A stretch of DNA of 39,848 nt, taken from IMG/VR virus record IMGVR_UViG_3300026130_000012, positions 1-39,848 of that record; one strand, written 5' to 3'. This DNA is from a virus. The translations under genes were made by a program, and so were the position numbers. Shown here one piece after another: positions 1 through 8,095 of this stretch (positions within the stretch are counted from its first letter, which is position 1; each line of letters begins with the position of its first letter). The notes beneath the pieces are model-generated. The model ran no database searches, was not told where the DNA came from, and saw only the letters and a program-made list of their open reading frames with translations.

Positions 1-432
1 GTATGAATCATCAGTTGGATCTAGTACTGCAATACCATCAGTGCCTACGTTAAGTGCAATAGCGACCATTATTTCAGCTACATTATTAAATATTGGATCG
101 ATAAAGTCAACATCAACACGATTAATTGTACACACTGCACATTCGTAAACATACTTGTCTTCGATGTATTGATTAAGTCTTTGCTCTGTTAATGGCCATT
201 CGCTTTGCCAATCAACAATATTATTTGCAAGCAATACTAACCAAGAAAGACTCACATCATCATAGTAATAGTGTGCAACATCTTCAGGCGACAAGCCTTC
301 TTCAATAGTATATGGTAGAAAAGAATACGGATTAGACTTAAGCTTTTCAATAACTTTAGCCTTTCGAGTAATGTCTTTTGCTGTATGCTTTCCATATTTA
401 ACGCTTGGAAAGTTAATAAAATAATTCGACAT
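1..432 (-). CDS. 53: Baseplate wedge protein gp53-like (partial, cut by window edge)
   Basis: The reading frame opens with ATG at 432 (MSNYFINFPSVKYGKHTAKD) and runs 144 codons to the window edge without a stop, so the C-terminus is missing. The stretch YYYDDVSLSWLVLLANNIVD resembles the T4 gp53 segment around its 'YWVLLMCNDNYDP' motif. gp53 joins the baseplate wedges around the hub. It lies directly downstream of gp48, so it belongs to the late tail operon. Recognition is by eye on motif and context. Confidence 0.8.
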   Translation of the reverse strand, partial: MSNYFINFPSVKYGKHTAKDITRKAKVIEKLKSNPYSFLPYTIEEGLSPEDVAHYYYDDVSLSWLVLLANNIVDWQSEWPLTEQRLNQYIEDKYVYECAVCTINRVDVDFIDPIFNNVAEIMVAIALNVGTDGIAVLDPTDDSY

Positions 433-441
433 TTTCTACCC

Positions 442-1332
442 CTATCGATAATCGTCTTTAGTGTGTATTTCTGTTTCGATTAGACTCAAGCCCAAATTAA
501 CAATAGATGGTTTACCGCCACGATTCAGTGCGATACCATTTGGTGTATAGTCTATATTAACAGCAGAAATCATACACGTTTTAAAATAGAAGAAATATTC
601 TTGATCAATACCTAAAAAGAATACGTCAACCATAGCTGGATATTCTAGCATAGCACGACTTACTAATTCAGAAGAAACATTAGTGCCGCCTGGACTACGA
701 TAGCTAGGTAGAGACTGCGTTTTAATAAAATCAGTAATTTCTTTTAGCTTGTCAGCTTCACGTGGATTCTTAGGTGATAGCGTCCAGTTAAATTCGTGAT
801 TCTTTAGACCTATACCATTAAATGCTACAGCAACGTGAGGATTGATTGTTCTGCCTTGCCCTACGTCTACACCTGTTGCTACTTGTGGTGCAATAGAAGT
901 CAAACCTGCTCTTGTAAGAAAGCTCATAGCATCGCCAGCATTAGACATTATGTTAGAGAAAGACATATCTGTAGCACCTTCTGCAACAGACTTGGTAGAG
1001 TCAATCAATTTACTAGCTTCGTCTAATAGAGCACCAGAGCCACCTTGTGAAGCTGCAAATGCGGCAGCATTACCAGAAAGTCCAAGTTCGTTTGATCCAA
1101 CATCAATTGAATATGAGTCTTTAATACCAGCGGGCAGAGGTAGCACAACTGATCCAGTGCCTAGTTGATTGGCTATTGATCCACCTCCGTATTTGTACGA
1201 CTTGAAATTCAACACAATAGCATGAGCGCCCAAGTCTTCGGGAAAGCGTCTGTGCTGATTTTGATTCTCGGCACGACTAGCTCTTATACGATCTGTTACT
1301 GGTTTTATCAACTTGTTTGGACGAGCTGGCAT
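442..1332 (-). CDS. 48: Baseplate tail-tube cap protein gp48-like
   Basis: A 296-residue protein. Its C-terminal half matches the T4 gp48 pattern: a segment 'FNWTLSPKNPREADKLKEI', then a region ending 'IDYTPNGIALNRGGKPSIVN', comparable to T4 'FDKTPNGNFNGLAIAPNLPS'. gp48 caps the hub and is where tail-tube polymerisation starts, together with gp54. The middle (about residues 80-150) is Ala/Ser/Gly-rich and low in complexity. A perfect late box TATAAATA lies about 35 nt upstream of the ATG, and gp53 follows after 9 nt. Slightly shorter than T4 gp48. Confidence 0.82.
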   Translation of the reverse strand: MPARPNKLIKPVTDRIRASRAENQNQHRRFPEDLGAHAIVLNFKSYKYGGGSIANQLGTGSVVLPLPAGIKDSYSIDVGSNELGLSGNAAAFAASQGGSGALLDEASKLIDSTKSVAEGATDMSFSNIMSNAGDAMSFLTRAGLTSIAPQVATGVDVGQGRTINPHVAVAFNGIGLKNHEFNWTLSPKNPREADKLKEITDFIKTQSLPSYRSPGGTNVSSELVSRAMLEYPAMVDVFFLGIDQEYFFYFKTCMISAVNIDYTPNGIALNRGGKPSIVNLGLSLIETEIHTKDDYR

Positions 1333-1348
1333 GGATTAATCCCTTTGA

Positions 1349-1356
1349 AATAAATA
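1349..1356 (+). promoter_or_regulatory. Candidate late promoter box AATAAATA for gp4
   Basis: On the plus strand, AATAAATA differs from TATAAATA at one position and lies 36 nt before the proposed gp4 start. It interlocks with the opposing late box for gp48 in a 59-nt divergent spacer. Confidence 0.45.
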
Positions 1357-1366
1357 TATTTACTGT

Positions 1367-1374
1367 TATTTATA
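1367..1374 (-). promoter_or_regulatory. T4-type late promoter box TATAAATA for gp48-gp53
   Basis: An exact TATAAATA on the minus strand, about 35 nt before the gp48 start codon. This is the consensus read by sigma-gp55 with gp33 and the sliding clamp in T4-like phages. Confidence 0.75.
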
Positions 1375-1391
1375 TGAGAAGTCGAGGGGAC

Positions 1392-1853
1392 ATGGGAAGA
1401 TATTATCAAGGTAGATTTAAGCCTAAGCATCCAGAGAAGTACATGGGCGATCCAACGAACATCATCTATCGCTCTGGATGGGAATTAAAATTAATGCGAT
1501 ATCTCGACATTCATCAGAGTGTCATTAAATGGGGAAGTGAAGAAGTAGTAATACCGTATAAGAGTCCTATCGATGGTCGATATCACCGCTATTTTATGGA
1601 CTTCATTGTAAAGCAAGTCAACAAACAAGGCAAGCAAGAAACCATATTAATTGAGGTTAAACCTAAAGCACAAACTAAGCCACCTGATATCGCAAAATCA
1701 AAAACACCGACGGGTAAGCCAAGTAGACGTTTTCTGAATGAGGTTAAAACTTGGGGTGTGAATCAAGCTAAGTGGGAAGCCGCAGAGGAATTCTGCAAAG
1801 ATCGTGGTTGGAAATTCCAAATCTTTACAGAAGACCATCTGGGTATAAAATGA
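1392..1853 (+). CDS. 4: Head completion nuclease gp4-like (TnsA-like fold)
   Basis: A 153-residue protein starting at ATG 1392, preceded by GAGGGG five to six bases upstream; an in-frame start at 1317 lacks such a site and adds a non-conserved leader. The segment 'EKYMGDPTNIIYRSGWELK' is nearly the T4 gp4 sequence, and length agrees (T4 gp4 about 150). gp4 acts in head completion before tail joining and has a TnsA/PD-(D/E)XK nuclease fold. Here the Glu of WELK, the Asp of YFMDFIV and the E-x-K of ILIEVKPKA are candidate catalytic residues. It is the only plus-strand gene in the tail region. Confidence 0.85.
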   Translation: MGRYYQGRFKPKHPEKYMGDPTNIIYRSGWELKLMRYLDIHQSVIKWGSEEVVIPYKSPIDGRYHRYFMDFIVKQVNKQGKQETILIEVKPKAQTKPPDIAKSKTPTGKPSRRFLNEVKTWGVNQAKWEAAEEFCKDRGWKFQIFTEDHLGIK

Positions 1854-2447
1854 TTAGCGTATCATTTTTCTAGAGTCTGCCCATACTTGAGTCTTGCTTG
1901 CTTTCTGGAATCTCTCTAGAGGTAACATCAATGCCATATCCCATTCAGAAGGATAGACATACATGAATCGACTACTAAGTTGCCCAGTCAAGTAATGCTT
2001 GATACATGGTTTAAAATATTCAAACTTACTTACGCTACTTAAAACGCTATAGTTGATTTTTAGTTTAGTAGTCTCATCGTAGTTTTTATTGTTTACAGTA
2101 TCGTATAGAGCATCCATTAATGTTGCACGATATTGAAGCGGAAGATAGTGAAGGTTAAGACCTAGAAAGCCACCCTTCACTTTCTTGAATGGGAATACTA
2201 GTGGGAATCTATCGTAGTATGGTAGCTTAGCTCTATGCTTAGGTGAGTAATAGAACATGTACATGTTACCCACAAGCGGGCGAGACGTTAGGCGATCACG
2301 ATCCTCACGAAAGAATTTATCATCGTTAATTCGTTTAGAATAATCTTTAGCCGCACTACGATACCATTCACGTGCTTGTTGTGTACGTGCTGGTAGCTGT
2401 CCTTTACGAACACCTTGAGCTAATAAATCTGTAAACAGAGTTGCCAT
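1854..2447 (-). CDS. Conserved T4-like marine phage protein, probably virion assembly
   Basis: A 197-residue protein I recognise only as a type common in T4-like marine phages, with the typical segment 'GGFLGLNLHYLPLQYRATLM' and aromatic, basic surroundings. It starts by TAATG overlap with the end of the SNase gene and its stop abuts the convergent gp4 gene, so it is the last gene of the tail operon. The location suggests a structural or assembly role such as a DNA-end or neck function, but no domain proves this. No membrane segments or signal peptide. Confidence 0.6.
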   Translation of the reverse strand: MATLFTDLLAQGVRKGQLPARTQQAREWYRSAAKDYSKRINDDKFFREDRDRLTSRPLVGNMYMFYYSPKHRAKLPYYDRFPLVFPFKKVKGGFLGLNLHYLPLQYRATLMDALYDTVNNKNYDETTKLKINYSVLSSVSKFEYFKPCIKHYLTGQLSSRFMYVYPSEWDMALMLPLERFQKASKTQVWADSRKMIR

Positions 2448-2794
2448 TACTTCATATACTCTACAGCGTGACCTTCTTCTACAAGAAGATCGTTAATATT
2501 TGTTATTACGCCACCTTTGTCTACTAGAATAGTACCTAGAATACGACCGAACTTACCACGATCATCTAAACGAGTTTGTAGAATAAACTGCTCAGGCAGC
2601 AATTCAATCAAACGATCTTTGGCGGCTAGTCCACGTGCTTTCTCTTCTAAGTCTCTTGTGCGTGACTCTGGTGCATTGATACCGTAGAGTCGAATACGCT
2701 GATTACGCATCCAGACACCAAAACCTAAATCGATATCAACGTCTATAGTATCACCATCTACTACTTTTGTCAAGAGAACTTTATATGTGTACAT
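2447..2794 (-). CDS. Thermonuclease (SNase-like) homologue
   Basis: A 115-residue OB-fold nuclease of the staphylococcal nuclease family: KVVDGDTIDVDID (residues 10-22), RIRLYGINAPESR (33-45) and DDRGKFGRILG (77-87). By family alignment Asp13/Asp15 are metal ligands, Arg35 and Glu43 (in APES) and the Arg of KFGR (84) are catalytic. No signal peptide is visible, so it would act in the infected cell, possibly on host or packaged DNA. SNase genes occur in cyanophages and Vibrio T4-like phages. Located between the tape measure and a virion-type gene. Confidence 0.85.
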   Translation of the reverse strand: MYTYKVLLTKVVDGDTIDVDIDLGFGVWMRNQRIRLYGINAPESRTRDLEEKARGLAAKDRLIELLPEQFILQTRLDDRGKFGRILGTILVDKGGVITNINDLLVEEGHAVEYMK

Positions 2795-2806
2795 TATTGT
2801 ACCCTC

Positions 2807-4753
2807 TTAGAATGGCATTGCGCCAGCAGGCATTCCGTTAGACAGACTGTTAGATGCACCACCAATACCAACGGCTGTATTCGAGTCGCCACCAACAGTA
2901 GTATTAACACTGCGATTAGAGTTATCAACGTTGTTAACGACAATCGGCTGTTGCGCTTGTACTTGCTTAGCACGTTCTTCAATGGCAAGTAACTGAGCCT
3001 GTCTACGATCATTAATAGCCGCAATCTCAGCAGCCTGATTATTCTGTGCGTTACGTACAGCCGCATTTGCGGAAGCTATAGTCTCTTCATCTAGTAGACT
3101 AAACGACTTACCACCAATACCTGGCACCCAGTTTGGTACATCTAGTTTTACTGCACCGATAATGTTTGCGATAGCCGAAAGAAGCTTGGCTGGTAGTGAA
3201 GTAAAGAAGTCAGTAACTTCAATCATACCGATAGCAAAGTCTGCTTTGAGATTGGTCCAGAATGTTTCAGCGGCAAGCATAATCTCACCAGGTACAGCTT
3301 TGATAGCAGTAACAGCTTCTTCTAGCTTTATACCCAACCAACTACCAATTCCCGCTAAGCTTGTACGTACTGTTGCATACAAATCGAATGGGGGTGCGTC
3401 TTCGTCTTTCCAACCAAACTTCTTAGCAATCCAATCTATGCCACCAGAGATACCGTTAAAGATCATATTAGCGATACCACCTTCACCATAGATAGTAGTG
3501 AATAGATCAGTTAGTGCTTTCTTAGGATCAGTGAATAGTGTGCCAACCCAGTCTACAGCGCCTTGAACTATACCAAACATTCCTGATATAATACCACCGA
3601 TAGTCTCTTCAAAACTGAACGAGTTTAGTTTAGTGACTGCCCAGCCAGCTAGACCTTGACCTGGTTTAGCATTACCTTCTTTATCTACTTCAACACCAAA
3701 GAACTTCTTCAGAATCCAAGATACTCCAGACTTGAGAAGGTCAAATGGAGCGCCAATAAAATCACCCAAGAATGCACCAACACCGTCACCAAGCCTCGCA
3801 ATAAACCCATCTTTATCTGACTCCATATACGCAGTTACACCATCGAATGCAGAGAACAAGAATCCGATTGGTTTTAGAATCTTACCAACTATGCCTAAAA
3901 ATCCAGTAGCTTTAGAACCAACATCTTTTAGAAATGTGAATAGCTTAGCACCAGCGCCTGCACTGAAATCAGCTACAGCTTGTCCAGCATTCTTTAACGG
4001 ATTAAGAACACTACCAATACGCTCAACTATATCAGCCCAGAACTTGCCTTTTGTGTTAGTCATAAACTTACCGCCTTCGCCTCGTATAGCGATAGGCTTT
4101 CCGTCAACACCAAGACCAAACATTTTTAAAACGTTTGCTTTAACTTGAGCGAATCTAGCATTAATCTGTTCTAGCACAGGTGTTTTTAAACCACGTTTAC
4201 CAGTCTCAGGATCTTTCTTACCTAGACTAGCATCTAGACCAAAGGTGGTTAGAATTCTAGCTCTAGCATTGATAAACTTCTGATCAATTGTCTTAGCAAG
4301 AGATTCAGGCATTAGTGCTTTTAGATTAGCACCAATTTTATCAACGTTCTTTAGTGCACCAGCTTCCCAACCACGTAGACCCGCAAGAGCGCCACCAAAT
4401 GCAGTTAGACTTGCGAGTAGATTTCCAAAAGGAGCAAAGAACATGCCGACAAAGTTTTCACCCGCTTGAAATGCCGCACTACCTTGACCAACATCAGCGC
4501 CTGCTGGCGCAACATCAGCGGGATTAACTGACCCCTTCAGCTTTTCTTCACGGGCACGATCACGCATGTCCTCTTGCATAAGTCCAAACGACTTTTCAAG
4601 AGACTCTAACTGCTTTTCAGACAGAGACACCAAAGACTTATGTAGCGTATTAATACTTTCTACTTGCTCGTTAGACGTATCACGCAACTCTTCACGTGTA
4701 TCCTGATTGTCTGCCTTCAGTGCTTCTATAAGGGCTTTAAAGTTATCGGCCAT
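2807..4753 (-). CDS. Tail tape-measure / hub protein (gp29-like role)
   Basis: A 648-residue protein with an N-terminal coiled coil (about 1-75), a long middle rich in Gly/Ala/Phe with hydrophobic stretches (about 100-130 and 270-560), and a second coiled coil near 580-610 rich in Ala, Glu and Gln. This architecture and its place directly behind gp26 and the gpT-like extension fit the tape measure, which sets tail length (gp29 in T4, about 590 residues). Sequence identity to T4 gp29 is not evident to me, so the call rests on architecture and context. The ATG at 4753 immediately follows the upstream stop codon, with AGGA as ribosome site. Confidence 0.72.
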   Translation of the reverse strand: MADNFKALIEALKADNQDTREELRDTSNEQVESINTLHKSLVSLSEKQLESLEKSFGLMQEDMRDRAREEKLKGSVNPADVAPAGADVGQGSAAFQAGENFVGMFFAPFGNLLASLTAFGGALAGLRGWEAGALKNVDKIGANLKALMPESLAKTIDQKFINARARILTTFGLDASLGKKDPETGKRGLKTPVLEQINARFAQVKANVLKMFGLGVDGKPIAIRGEGGKFMTNTKGKFWADIVERIGSVLNPLKNAGQAVADFSAGAGAKLFTFLKDVGSKATGFLGIVGKILKPIGFLFSAFDGVTAYMESDKDGFIARLGDGVGAFLGDFIGAPFDLLKSGVSWILKKFFGVEVDKEGNAKPGQGLAGWAVTKLNSFSFEETIGGIISGMFGIVQGAVDWVGTLFTDPKKALTDLFTTIYGEGGIANMIFNGISGGIDWIAKKFGWKDEDAPPFDLYATVRTSLAGIGSWLGIKLEEAVTAIKAVPGEIMLAAETFWTNLKADFAIGMIEVTDFFTSLPAKLLSAIANIIGAVKLDVPNWVPGIGGKSFSLLDEETIASANAAVRNAQNNQAAEIAAINDRRQAQLLAIEERAKQVQAQQPIVVNNVDNSNRSVNTTVGGDSNTAVGIGGASNSLSNGMPAGAMPF

Positions 4754-4915
4754 TTATTGGTCCTTTTGTGATTCTAAAAAGTCTACTAACATATCATAGT
4801 ATAAATCTCTTTCATAAGGCAATAAATTTTCAATTTCGCTTATCTGATATTTATGATGTTGAGCCAAGGCGAATATCATTTTGTAGTAAATGAGTAGATT
4901 CGTATGACTCAACAC
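4754..4915 (-). CDS. gp51/gpT-like tail-assembly extension, probably made by -1 frameshift from gp26
   Basis: An open frame of 53 codons between gp26 and the tape measure, encoding HHKYQISEIENLLPYERDLY followed by YDMLVDFLESQKDQ. This resembles the second half of tape-measure chaperones (gpT of lambda, gp51 region of T4). It has no good independent start: GTG at 4915 and ATG at 4879 lack Shine-Dalgarno sites. The frame is -1 relative to gp26, and gp26 ends in ACU-UUU-UUU-AUC-UAG, a run of seven U that would allow a -1 slip joining both frames. The last codon touches the tape-measure ATG. Confidence 0.6.
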   Translation of the reverse strand: MLSHTNLLIYYKMIFALAQHHKYQISEIENLLPYERDLYYDMLVDFLESQKDQ

Positions 4916-5610
4916 TAGATAAAAAAAGTTTCCGTTCCTTGAATAACGAAAGTTTTTTCTTTACCAGTATTATCAGTGTACTTGTGTTCATACTTCATTG
5001 CTGGGATCGTATCAAAGAAGTCTTTGATCTTAGCGATTACACCAGAACTTAGTCCATCAATGAAATCGTTCACTTCTTCTTTGCTAAACTCTTTTAGCTT
5101 GTAAACATCTTCACCATCTACAACACTGTCAATACAGTATGTGATAGCATCAAACATCGATTGATCATTATCCTCAGAAGTCAATGCAGTCATAAAATCG
5201 ATGTTAGGGTATTTCAAAATTAGAACAACATCGTCATTCACGTATACTTTGTTATCGTGATTTTCGCTACGCTGAATCTTGATATCGTCTACATCAATCT
5301 CAATCTTAACCTCTTCTTCAGTGTCGGGATCTTTGATTGAGAACTTCAGTTCGTTGTTTACCGCTTTAGCACGAATGTTAAGCATTAGATATTCTAGATC
5401 AAATACAGCAAGATCATCAACGTCAACGCCAACCAAACAATTCGTTAGAATTTGCTTGATAGCTGTTACGACTTGTTCAATCTCTTTTGACTCTTGTGCA
5501 ATCAAAAGGATCTTTTCTTCTTTAACTGTAAATGGTCTAAACTTCACCTTCTTGCCGCTTGATGGTACTGTGACCGTAAAAAGCGGCTGGTCAATCTTCG
5601 GTAATGGCAT
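4915..5610 (-). CDS. 26: Baseplate hub assembly protein gp26-like
   Basis: A 231-residue protein beginning MPLPKIDQPLFTVTVPSSGK and followed by KVKFRPFTVKEEKILLIAQE, the characteristic N-terminus of marine T4-like gp26 proteins. gp26 is needed for hub assembly and probably acts with the tape measure as a chaperone. It has AGGAG at good spacing and a near-consensus late box (GATAAATA) about 32 nt upstream. Its 3' end carries the UUUUUUU slippery run (4921-4927) just before the stop. Confidence 0.78.
   Translation of the reverse strand: MPLPKIDQPLFTVTVPSSGKKVKFRPFTVKEEKILLIAQESKEIEQVVTAIKQILTNCLVGVDVDDLAVFDLEYLMLNIRAKAVNNELKFSIKDPDTEEEVKIEIDVDDIKIQRSENHDNKVYVNDDVVLILKYPNIDFMTALTSEDNDQSMFDAITYCIDSVVDGEDVYKLKEFSKEEVNDFIDGLSSGVIAKIKDFFDTIPAMKYEHKYTDNTGKEKTFVIQGTETFFI
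4921..4927 (-). promoter_or_regulatory. Candidate -1 ribosomal frameshift site (UUUUUUU)
   Basis: Seven consecutive U in the mRNA sit two codons before the gp26 stop. In the gp26 frame they read (AC)U-UUU-UUU, an X-XXY-YYZ heptamer, and slipping back one base enters the 53-codon downstream frame that ends at the tape-measure start. Confidence 0.5.
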
Positions 5611-5641
5611 TATATACTCCTATACTATAATCAATGCATTC

Positions 5642-5649
5642 TATTTATC
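5642..5649 (-). promoter_or_regulatory. Candidate late promoter box GATAAATA for gp26
   Basis: One mismatch from TATAAATA, about 32 nt upstream of the gp26 start and overlapping the end of the upstream gene. Spacing matches the other late boxes in this window. Confidence 0.45.
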
Positions 5650-6406
5650 AGAGGCCTAGCGCATTAGTAATCGTTCTTACACTGTCAACGGTATTGATAA
5701 CATCTTGAATATTGCGTGGACGCTTGATCTGATCAATCGCTTGAATAAGACCGTTAGCGGCTGATAGATATGACAACAAACCGTTACCACGACTGCGATT
5801 ACCAATTGCACCTTTAGCTTGCCCGTCTACTTCAATTGTATCATACGTAAACGTCACTGGCAATGTCATAATTTCAGCAGAGTTCTCCCATGCAGTAGAC
5901 ATATTACCAATCGTAATTGGATATGCGCCAGTCATTTTATATGTGTATGTAAAGTCTTGAACGGCTGTAGAGTACACAACAACTTCAACAGTTGCGGCAT
6001 AGTCTTCTTTGTATCCCATTTCAAAAGGAAGCGCTTCGTCTACTTCACCTAGAGTACTAGTCTTATCATAGTTCACGATTGCTTGAGTCCATCTATGAAA
6101 GAACTTTAATACAGCAAATTTACTATCAATCATAAAGACAGTGTTTAGTGGTTGTAGAGGCATATTGGTGGGTCTACGATCAGGCGTACCAAAAGCTTGA
6201 GGTAGAACATCTTGAGTTTGCATCTGAAAGCCAGGTAGATCAGCAGAGCGACAGAAGAACACTAGATCCTGTTCTTTCATTGTCGAGCCCTCTTGATTGA
6301 GAATTCTAGCTACGGGCGTACCAGTAATACGAACTAGAAATAAGTTGTTCTGTGCTACACCGTGCTTGTTAATACTAGCATTAAATTCTGATATATTGAA
6401 AGCCAT
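5648..6406 (-). CDS. Tail-tube-family protein (gp54 tube initiator or gp19 tube)
   Basis: A 252-residue protein from ATG 6406 (MAFNISEFNASINKHGVAQN); this start has GGAA six bases upstream, while the ATG at 6418 has none. It shares the T4 gp54/gp19 tube layout: an N-terminal segment like T4 'EEFN...QRNNMF', a helix FHRWTQAIVNYDKTST like T4 'MQDWVNSVQDPVTG', and a late beta region AYPITIGNMSTAWEN before MTLPVTFTYDTIEV, like 'CIPISVSAPELSYD...FDVTFAYRV'. Hub neighbours favour gp54; length does not settle it. A perfect late box lies about 35 nt upstream. Confidence 0.65.
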   Translation of the reverse strand: MAFNISEFNASINKHGVAQNNLFLVRITGTPVARILNQEGSTMKEQDLVFFCRSADLPGFQMQTQDVLPQAFGTPDRRPTNMPLQPLNTVFMIDSKFAVLKFFHRWTQAIVNYDKTSTLGEVDEALPFEMGYKEDYAATVEVVVYSTAVQDFTYTYKMTGAYPITIGNMSTAWENSAEIMTLPVTFTYDTIEVDGQAKGAIGNRSRGNGLLSYLSAANGLIQAIDQIKRPRNIQDVINTVDSVRTITNALGL

Positions 6407-6440
6407 TGACGTTTCCATTTAGTTAGTTGGCATTTAAACT

Positions 6441-6448
6441 TATTTATA
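6441..6448 (-). promoter_or_regulatory. T4-type late promoter box TATAAATA
   Basis: Exact TATAAATA on the minus strand, about 35 nt before the start codon at 6406 and just downstream of the gp32 terminator. Confidence 0.75.
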
Positions 6449-6458
6449 TCAGAAAATT

Positions 6459-6480
6459 AAAAAGGGGGCCGAAGCCCCCT
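6459..6480 (-). terminator. Rho-independent terminator after gp32
   Basis: On the minus strand AGGGGGC, loop TTCG, GCCCCCT forms a 7-bp GC-rich stem with a stable tetraloop, followed by TTTTTAATTTT. It lies just after the gp32 stop and separates gp32 from the late tail operon. Confidence 0.85.
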
Positions 6481-6485
6481 TGAAA

Positions 6486-7412
6486 TTAATCGTCTGCTAG
6501 ACTCTTGAAGAAGTCGAGGTCATCGTCATCGTCAGAACTAGAGAACGACATTTCGGTTGGAGCGGGTGCTTCATCCAACGCAGGAGCGGACTGCGCTTTA
6601 AATTTAGGAGTGAAGTCCATCTCCGGCTCATCATCCTCGGCAGTTGTGGTGGGTGCGTGAGTACTGCCATCAAGACCGAGTACTTTGTAAAGCTTAGCTT
6701 TCAGTTCCTCATATGACTTGAAGTTTTTAGGATCGATGATCTCTTGCAATGAATACTGGCTCTTCCAGATTCTTTCTAGCTCTTCGTCATCTTCAAGCAA
6801 TGTGCTTGGTGATTCAAAAGCAGAAGGCTCGTATGTACGGTAACCACCATCACCGTTACGTGCTTTCAATTTGAAGTTAGCGCCTTCCCAAAAATCAAAT
6901 GGGTTCATTGGCGTTTCATCTTCAAACTCTGGATTCATGGCAGCATTCAATTTGTCAAAGATTTTCTTACCAAACTTGTACTTGAAGACTTTACCTTCGT
7001 TCTGAGGATTGGCTGGATCTTTGACTACGTAAATGTTAGCGTGATAAGATAGACGGCGCTTCTGTTTACGTGCTTGCTCTTTACCTGCTTCAGTGCCGTT
7101 GTTCCACAGCATTGAATTGTATTCTGAAACTGGATCGTCTTTGCCGATAGTAGTCAATGAGTTTTCGATGTACCAGCCACCAACGTCTTTGAAGCCATGA
7201 TCAAAGACACGTACAAATGGCAAGTCTTCGCCTTCAGGTGCAGGTAGGAATCGAATTACAGCGTAGCCGTTGCCAGCTTTATCAACTTCAAGCTTCCAGT
7301 ACTCTTCACTTGCAGAAGGAGCACCCCCTTGGTTGAGTTTTTGTAGCTGAGAGTTTAGCTTGTCAAAGCTAGAAGTGCGCTGTTTTTTTAGTGCGGCAAA
7401 AGAAGTAGACAT
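6486..7412 (-). CDS. 32: Single-stranded DNA-binding protein gp32
   Basis: A 308-residue protein. An N-terminal LAST-like basic segment precedes the OB core: '[20 protein letters not shown]' followed by [15 protein letters not shown] is nearly T4 gp32 ('[35 protein letters not shown]'). The C-terminus is strongly acidic ([18 protein letters not shown]), as needed for contacts with gp59 and the polymerase. gp32 coats ssDNA in replication and recombination. Unlike T4, the region that should bind zinc (about 80-100) has no cysteines, as in cyanophage versions. AGGAG precedes the ATG and a strong terminator follows. Confidence 0.95.
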   Translation of the reverse strand: [308 protein letters not shown]

Positions 7413-7495
7413 AGTTTTATCTCCTAGTATATAAACGGTATATTGCGATATATGAGCGATTTGTCTTGCGAGTTATCTTTCATATGTGTTGTATA

Positions 7496-8095
7496 TTACA
7501 TTGTTTCTTCGAATCTGTCAAGGAGTATTTTCTTCATTTTTGATTTATCGTATTCCAAAAATGGGCGATACTTCCTCATCAGGTTAGCGATAGTAGGCCA
7601 TACAATAGTGTCAGAAATATTCTTCTCCCAGTATGACATACACTTAACAACATCACATAGTATAACTAGAGTCTCAAGGCTTATCTGTCTCATGTTGTAG
7701 AGTTTAATGACTCTAGGATGCTGACCATTCTCAACATAAAAGTTAGAGTTAAAGTCATCATCAAGGTTATTTATATCATTCTTGAAGTTATAAGTCAAGG
7801 CTTGCTTACGTTTAGTCCAAGTCTGATATATTTCAGCAGCTTTATCATCTAACAAATCGCCTGCCCATACGTTTGGATCAACAAGCATATTTGCTAGAAT
7901 CAAGTCTTGTGCATCTTTACGCTTCGATAGTTTGTAAAAGAAAAACTTATCCTTGCGATTCTCAAATGACATAGCATTAGCTTTAACCTTGCCATTGTAC
8001 TTGAAGAAATCATATGAAGACGTAAAGTGTCTTTTCAGTGCAAGGTAGTAGACATAGATATCGAATGCGTCCCTTGTACTATATGCGCTTTGCAT
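7496..8095 (-). CDS. 59: Helicase loader gp59
   Basis: A 199-residue protein that follows T4 gp59: 'DIYVYYLALKRHFTSSYDFF' then KYNGKV near the N-terminus (T4 'VYKLYLMIKQHMNGKYDVIKYN'), RKDKFFFYKLS (T4 'RRDKYFFQKLS'), and ISLETLVILCDVV (T4 'ISFETFILLDSFL'). gp59 loads the gp41 helicase onto gp32-coated DNA. It starts by TAATG overlap with gp33 and lies upstream of gp32, the same gene group as in T4. Confidence 0.9.
   Translation of the reverse strand: MQSAYSTRDAFDIYVYYLALKRHFTSSYDFFKYNGKVKANAMSFENRKDKFFFYKLSKRKDAQDLILANMLVDPNVWAGDLLDDKAAEIYQTWTKRKQALTYNFKNDINNLDDDFNSNFYVENGQHPRVIKLYNMRQISLETLVILCDVVKCMSYWEKNISDTIVWPTIANLMRKYRPFLEYDKSKMKKILLDRFEETM

Noticed and set aside
2794-3066. Minus-strand frame overlapping the end of the tape measure
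   Set aside because: Entirely inside the tape-measure gene in another frame, with an Arg/Leu-rich shadow sequence.
7768-7775. Exact TATAAATA on the minus strand inside gp59
   Set aside because: It falls in codons for Asp-Ile-Asn-Asn and the same coding reason explains another copy in RNase H; no gene start lies 30-40 nt downstream.
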